From: Methylotenera_A sp040387515
GTDB lineage: Bacteria > Pseudomonadota > Gammaproteobacteria > Burkholderiales > Methylophilaceae
Reading direction: 5' to 3'
DNA length: 64,000 nucleotides
NCBI GenBank assembly: GCA_040387515.1
Contig: JAZKDP010000012.1
Coordinates: forward strand, 1-64,000
A program made the translations under genes and the position numbers. This document shows positions 60,679-64,000 of this stretch, piece by piece. Every line of letters starts with the position of its first letter. Position 1 is the first letter of the stretch. A model generated the notes under the pieces. The model saw only the letters and a list, made by a program, of their open reading frames with translations, ran no database searches and was not told the origin of the DNA.

Positions 60679-61670
60679 TAGCAGTATTTGTCCTCACTTA
60701 ATAGATAGTTCTGAACATAATCTTTCACGCCATCTTCAAGGCTGGTGAATGGCACAGAGTAGCCTGCAGCGCGCAATTTAGTCATATTGGCTTCAGTGAA
60801 ATATTGGTATTTACCTTGCAAGTCTTCTGGCATGGCAATGTAATCTATTTGCGGCGTTTTGCCCATGCTTTGCATCACGGCAGTGGCAAGATCATTAAAG
60901 CTACGTGCTTTGCCTGTACCAATGTTATATATGCCATTGGGGGCAGGTTTGTTTGCAATCACTGCTTCGTTTAAAAAGTGCGCGATAATATTGGCGCAGT
61001 CTTTTACATAGACAAAATCGCGCATCTGCATGCCGTCATTTATATTAGCTTTGTTGCTTTTAAATAACTGCATACGGCCAGTGGCTTGTACTTGGTTAAA
61101 TGTGTGAAAAGCCACGCTTGCCATGCGTTCTTTATGGTATTCGTTAGGGCCATACACATTAAAAAATTTAAAGCCTGCCCATGCAGGCGGCTGTGGAAGG
61201 TTGTTAGCTACTTGGCGTAATGCCCATTGATCGAAAAAATGTTTTGAATAACCGTAGCCATTCAATGGACGCAGGTTTTCAATATTCGCATCGTTATAAC
61301 CAGCAGTGCCATCACCATAAGTGGCGGCAGAACTAGCGTAAAAGAAGGGCACTTTTTTTGCTGCACACCAAGACCATAAATTTTGGCTATAGTGAATATT
61401 GTCTGCAACCAGCTTGTTAAAATCGCGCTCAATAGTCGCACTGATGGCACCCATATGAATGACCGCATCAATATCATTTCTATCTTGTAACCACTCAAGT
61501 AATTGATCTTTTGGCAGATATTGCGCGTATTGGCGTTTAACCAAGTTCTGCCATTGTGATTCGTGCGCCAGATTGTCAACAATGACTAAGTCATCACGGT
61601 TAAGTTTGGTATTAAGGTGCCATGCGATGATTGAGCCAATCATCCCTGCGCCGCCTGTAATTACTATCAT
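60678..61670 (-). CDS. hldD: ADP-L-glycero-D-manno-heptose-6-epimerase
   Basis: HldD epimerises ADP-D,D-heptose to the L,D form used by WaaC/WaaF. The 330 residues begin MIVITGGAGMIGS (Rossmann NAD(P) loop, short-chain dehydrogenase type) and hold the catalytic YxxxK in YGYSKHFFDQ (about 138-147). It starts 37 bp after hemH ends and overlaps gmhA. Confidence 0.97.
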   Translation of the reverse strand: MIVITGGAGMIGSIIAWHLNTKLNRDDLVIVDNLAHESQWQNLVKRQYAQYLPKDQLLEWLQDRNDIDAVIHMGAISATIERDFNKLVADNIHYSQNLWSWCAAKKVPFFYASSAATYGDGTAGYNDANIENLRPLNGYGYSKHFFDQWALRQVANNLPQPPAWAGFKFFNVYGPNEYHKERMASVAFHTFNQVQATGRMQLFKSNKANINDGMQMRDFVYVKDCANIIAHFLNEAVIANKPAPNGIYNIGTGKARSFNDLATAVMQSMGKTPQIDYIAMPEDLQGKYQYFTEANMTKLRAAGYSVPFTSLEDGVKDYVQNYLLSEDKYC

Positions 61671-61707
61671 AGATGCGATTTACTCACTAAAAATGAGAGT
61701 ATAACGC

Positions 61708-62826
61708 TTATTGTTTAGCGCCCAAAGCTTGGGCTCTCAATTTAGACATTTCTGCATCTTTTTTCGCCTGTGCACTATCCCAATCGCCAAAGGAATCAGT
61801 AGTCACCCAGCCTTGCAGATTTTCCAGCGCAATCTCTGTCATCGCGTGTATCCAAGCGTCATTTTCGTTAAGCGCAGGAATATAGTGATATTCGCCGCCG
61901 CCAGCGTGAGTAAATATATCTTTGCCTTCTATGGCGATTTCTTCTAAGGTTTCCAGACAGTCGCTACTAAAACCTGGGCAAACGACATCAACACGCTTGG
62001 TTTTTACTTTACCTAAATCTTCTAAGATTGCCGCCAAATAAGGTTTTAGCCATTCTTGTTTACCAAAGCGTGATTGAAACGCGATGACATAGTCATCTTT
62101 TCCTAAACCCAGCGCTTCAGCCAGTAATCGCCCGGTTTTGTGGCAGGCACAGTGATAGGGGTCGCCTTTGGTTAAATGCACTTTCGGTACGCCATGAAAG
62201 CTTATGACCAACTTTGCTGGCTTGCCGTTAATTTGCCAATAAGCTTGCACGCTGTTTGCTAGCGCTGCAATATAGGCAGGATGATCGTGGTAACTGCGAA
62301 TGGTACGTACTGCAGGTACGTTGCGCATCTTGAGCAGCACTTTCCATACAGCATCCAATGACGCAGAGGTGCTGCTGGCAGCATATTGCGGATAAAGTGG
62401 AAAAACTAAAATCTTGTCGCAGTGTTGCGCTTTAAGTTTTTCAATCGCAGATTGCATGCTGGGATTGCCGTAACTCATACCTAATTCAACGGCGAAGGGC
62501 GATTTGATTTTTTGTGCTATAAATCCACGTAATAGTTGGGCTTGTTTTTGCGCATGTACTAATAGTGGTGAACCTTCGCTAGTCCACACCTGCGCATATT
62601 TTGCGGCGGATTTTTTTGGGCGGATCACTAAAATAATGCCATTTAAAATCAACCACCAAACGGCGCGCGGAATCTCGACCACACGCGTATCGCTCAAAAA
62701 CTGTCGTAGGTAAGGTCGTAAAGCTTTGGCGGTGGGCGCATCTGGAGTGCCAAGATTGGCGATTAAGATACCGACTTTAAGTTGATCGCCGTGGGAAAAA
62801 GGGGGTTCAGGGTTGTAATAGGCCAT
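61708..62826 (-). CDS. hemH: Ferrochelatase
   Basis: HemH inserts Fe2+ into protoporphyrin IX, the last step of heme synthesis. The start is placed at 62826 (MAYYNPEPPF); a further in-frame start at 62856 is unlikely. The 372 residues have the family beginning GILIANLGTPDAPT (about 19-32), the catalytic VISFHGVPKVH (about 209-219) and CLETLEEI (about 296-303). It is the second gene after hrcA. Confidence 0.95.
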   Translation of the reverse strand: MAYYNPEPPFSHGDQLKVGILIANLGTPDAPTAKALRPYLRQFLSDTRVVEIPRAVWWLILNGIILVIRPKKSAAKYAQVWTSEGSPLLVHAQKQAQLLRGFIAQKIKSPFAVELGMSYGNPSMQSAIEKLKAQHCDKILVFPLYPQYAASSTSASLDAVWKVLLKMRNVPAVRTIRSYHDHPAYIAALANSVQAYWQINGKPAKLVISFHGVPKVHLTKGDPYHCACHKTGRLLAEALGLGKDDYVIAFQSRFGKQEWLKPYLAAILEDLGKVKTKRVDVVCPGFSSDCLETLEEIAIEGKDIFTHAGGGEYHYIPALNENDAWIHAMTEIALENLQGWVTTDSFGDWDSAQAKKDAEMSKLRAQALGAKQ

Positions 62827-62913
62827 AACGATAATTTTAGTGTAAAGGCCTGCCAATAGCTATTAACAAAGCACGTGGCAGAGAAAAGTTATGCCGAATG
62901 AGGCTTAGAAGTT

Positions 62914-63924
62914 TTAAGCATTGGATAGTGCGTTGGATAATAATTTCGCTGTCACATCCACAATCGGAATCACGCGTTCATAAGCCATTCTGGTAGGGCC
63001 AATGACGCCAAGCGTCCCGACCACTTGACCATCCGCTTCATAAGGCGCGGTGATCATACTGCATTCGTCTAATGGCAGATATCCGCTTTCGCCGCCAATA
63101 AAAATTTGGATACCTTCTGCACGCTGGCTGTTATCTAGCAATTGCATCAATGACGTGCGGCGCTCAAATATTTCAAACAATTTACGTAAGCTATTCACGT
63201 TAGTCGATAACTCATCTACTTGTAACAAATTGCGCTCCCCCGCAATTACTACACCATCATTGTCGACAGCTTTGCTGCTGGCTTCTAGCGCCGCCGCCAT
63301 CAATGTGCTGATATCGGTTTGCATTTGCTTGAGTTCAAGGTGCAGCTTCTGTTGCACTTCTGTAAATGTTTGCCCTGAGAAATTGGTATTAAAATAGTTG
63401 GTGGCTTGGGTTAATTCGCTGGCAGAGTAAGGTTTTTCAGCCAAAATAATGCGATTTTGCACATTGCCATCACTGGTCACAATAATCACTAAAATGCGTT
63501 TATCACTCAGTGGCAAAAATTCCAAATGTTTAAAAGCAAGGCGTTGACGTTTGGGAATCATCACCACACCTGCAAATTGTGTGAGTTGTGACAGCATATC
63601 TGCTGCGCTGCTAATCAGCTCATTTTGATTAGGCGAATTTAAGCCCATTTTCATCAATTGAATAGCCTGATTTTCAAGCGGCTGAACCGTTAATAATGAA
63701 TCGACAAATAGCCGATAACCTTTTTGCGTGGGAATCCGTCCAGCAGAAGTGTGCGGGCTGGCGATAAAGCCCAGCTGTTCTAAATCGGACATCACATTAC
63801 GAATCGTCGCTGCGCTCACGTCCAGCCCGCTGTGTTGCAACAGCGTGCGCGAGCCGATTGGCTGACCATCACTAATGTAATGTTCTACCAAGGTTTTTAG
63901 CAAGATTTGTGCGCGTTTGTCCAA
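62914..63924 (-). CDS. hrcA: Heat-inducible transcription repressor HrcA
   Basis: HrcA binds CIRCE (TTAGCACTC-N9-GAGTGCTAA) and represses chaperone genes; it is thought to need GroEL for activity. The 336 residues have an N-terminal winged helix (DGQPIGSRTLLQHSGLDVSA, about 19-38, and ATIRNVMSDLEQLGF) and a C-terminal core. The start is TTG 63924; no ATG is in frame nearby. Only 76 bp of the upstream region are in the window and no CIRCE is seen there. A CIRCE copy lies upstream of rpoH at 18196. Confidence 0.96.
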   Translation of the reverse strand: MDKRAQILLKTLVEHYISDGQPIGSRTLLQHSGLDVSAATIRNVMSDLEQLGFIASPHTSAGRIPTQKGYRLFVDSLLTVQPLENQAIQLMKMGLNSPNQNELISSAADMLSQLTQFAGVVMIPKRQRLAFKHLEFLPLSDKRILVIIVTSDGNVQNRIILAEKPYSASELTQATNYFNTNFSGQTFTEVQQKLHLELKQMQTDISTLMAAALEASSKAVDNDGVVIAGERNLLQVDELSTNVNSLRKLFEIFERRTSLMQLLDNSQRAEGIQIFIGGESGYLPLDECSMITAPYEADGQVVGTLGVIGPTRMAYERVIPIVDVTAKLLSNALSNA

Positions 63925-64000
63925 ATGGAATGACTTTATTAATAGTCCATGATTAACAGTTAATTTAAGTTGAAGTTTTACTTAACTAATATTCTGCCTC

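Noticed and set aside
63925..64000. CIRCE upstream of hrcA
   Set aside because: No TTAGCACTC or GAGTGCTAA arm is in the 76 bp available; the real promoter may lie outside the window.
1..64000. Prophage, insertion sequence, CRISPR array or toxin-antitoxin system
   Set aside because: No integrase, transposase, phage structural gene, regular spacer-repeat array or paired small toxin genes were recognised on either strand.

Overview
The window looks like a chromosome segment of an obligate methylotroph of the Methylophilaceae (Betaproteobacteria, Methylotenera-like). The GC content is low (roughly 40-45% by eye). Several gene orders are typical of betaproteobacteria: TPR protein-lolB-ispE-tRNA-Gln, rpoH near ftsX-ftsE-ftsY, M16 pair-rsmD-coaD-ferredoxin, grpE-dnaK-dnaJ and hrcA-hemH. 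The genus is an inference from gene content and order; no database search was possible. A run of 10 N at 25579-25588 shows this is a draft assembly.

Layout. 1-8.6 kb: partial tRNA-Gln, ispE, lolB and a TPR protein on the minus strand, then a plus-strand ABC-2/GldG-like/DUF4340 operon and mutM. 8.7-11.4 kb: a GT4 glycosyltransferase and a sodium:solute symporter, convergent. 11.6-15 kb: a ubiquinone block (DUF971-ubiE-ubiJ-ubiB). 15-18.3 kb: a dynamin-like GTPase and the heat-shock sigma factor rpoH. 18.3-21.2 kb: an insert of opposite orientation, nsrR, hmp (nitric oxide detoxification) and a class A beta-lactamase. 21.2-31.8 kb: ftsX-ftsE-ftsY, the M16 pair, rsmD, coaD, ferredoxin, gloA, small unknowns, a 2OG-oxygenase-like protein and rlmF. 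31.8-38.5 kb: an RND efflux operon with Bacteroidetes-like features. 38.6-42.5 kb: grpE-dnaK-dnaJ. 42.5-51.7 kb: LPS inner-core assembly (waaC, waaG, waaP, an acyltransferase, an InaA-like kinase, a GT9 transferase, a tandem-kinase protein and a carbamoyltransferase). 51.8-54.5 kb: edd-eda (Entner-Doudoroff). 54.6-57.6 kb: HAD phosphatase, O-antigen ligase-like protein and GT2. 57.6-64 kb, minus strand: hrcA-hemH-hldD-gmhA-hldE-waaF.

How the genes work together. The heat-shock genes can be joined into one proposed circuit. A nearly perfect CIRCE operator, the HrcA site, lies just upstream of rpoH. A consensus-like sigma-32 promoter lies upstream of grpE-dnaK-dnaJ. hrcA itself is at the right edge. 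So HrcA may repress rpoH, and sigma-32 may then drive the chaperone operon. The rpoH reading frame also extends 18-19 codons upstream of its first ATG to an AUC/AUA pair behind a strong ribosome binding site, so it may use a non-AUG start. NsrR has two matching 19-bp operator candidates, one before nsrR and one before hmp. The two LPS blocks supply ADP-heptose (gmhA, hldE, hldD; gmhB is not seen), transfer it (waaC, waaF), and decorate the core with phosphate and probably carbamoyl groups, in an order resembling the Pseudomonas aeruginosa waa/wap locus.

I see no CRISPR array, prophage, insertion sequence or toxin-antitoxin system. The signals most worth a second look are the CIRCE-rpoH link and the non-AUG rpoH start, the kinase-rich LPS locus, the RND operon, and a REP-like palindrome that may have a relative at the assembly gap.
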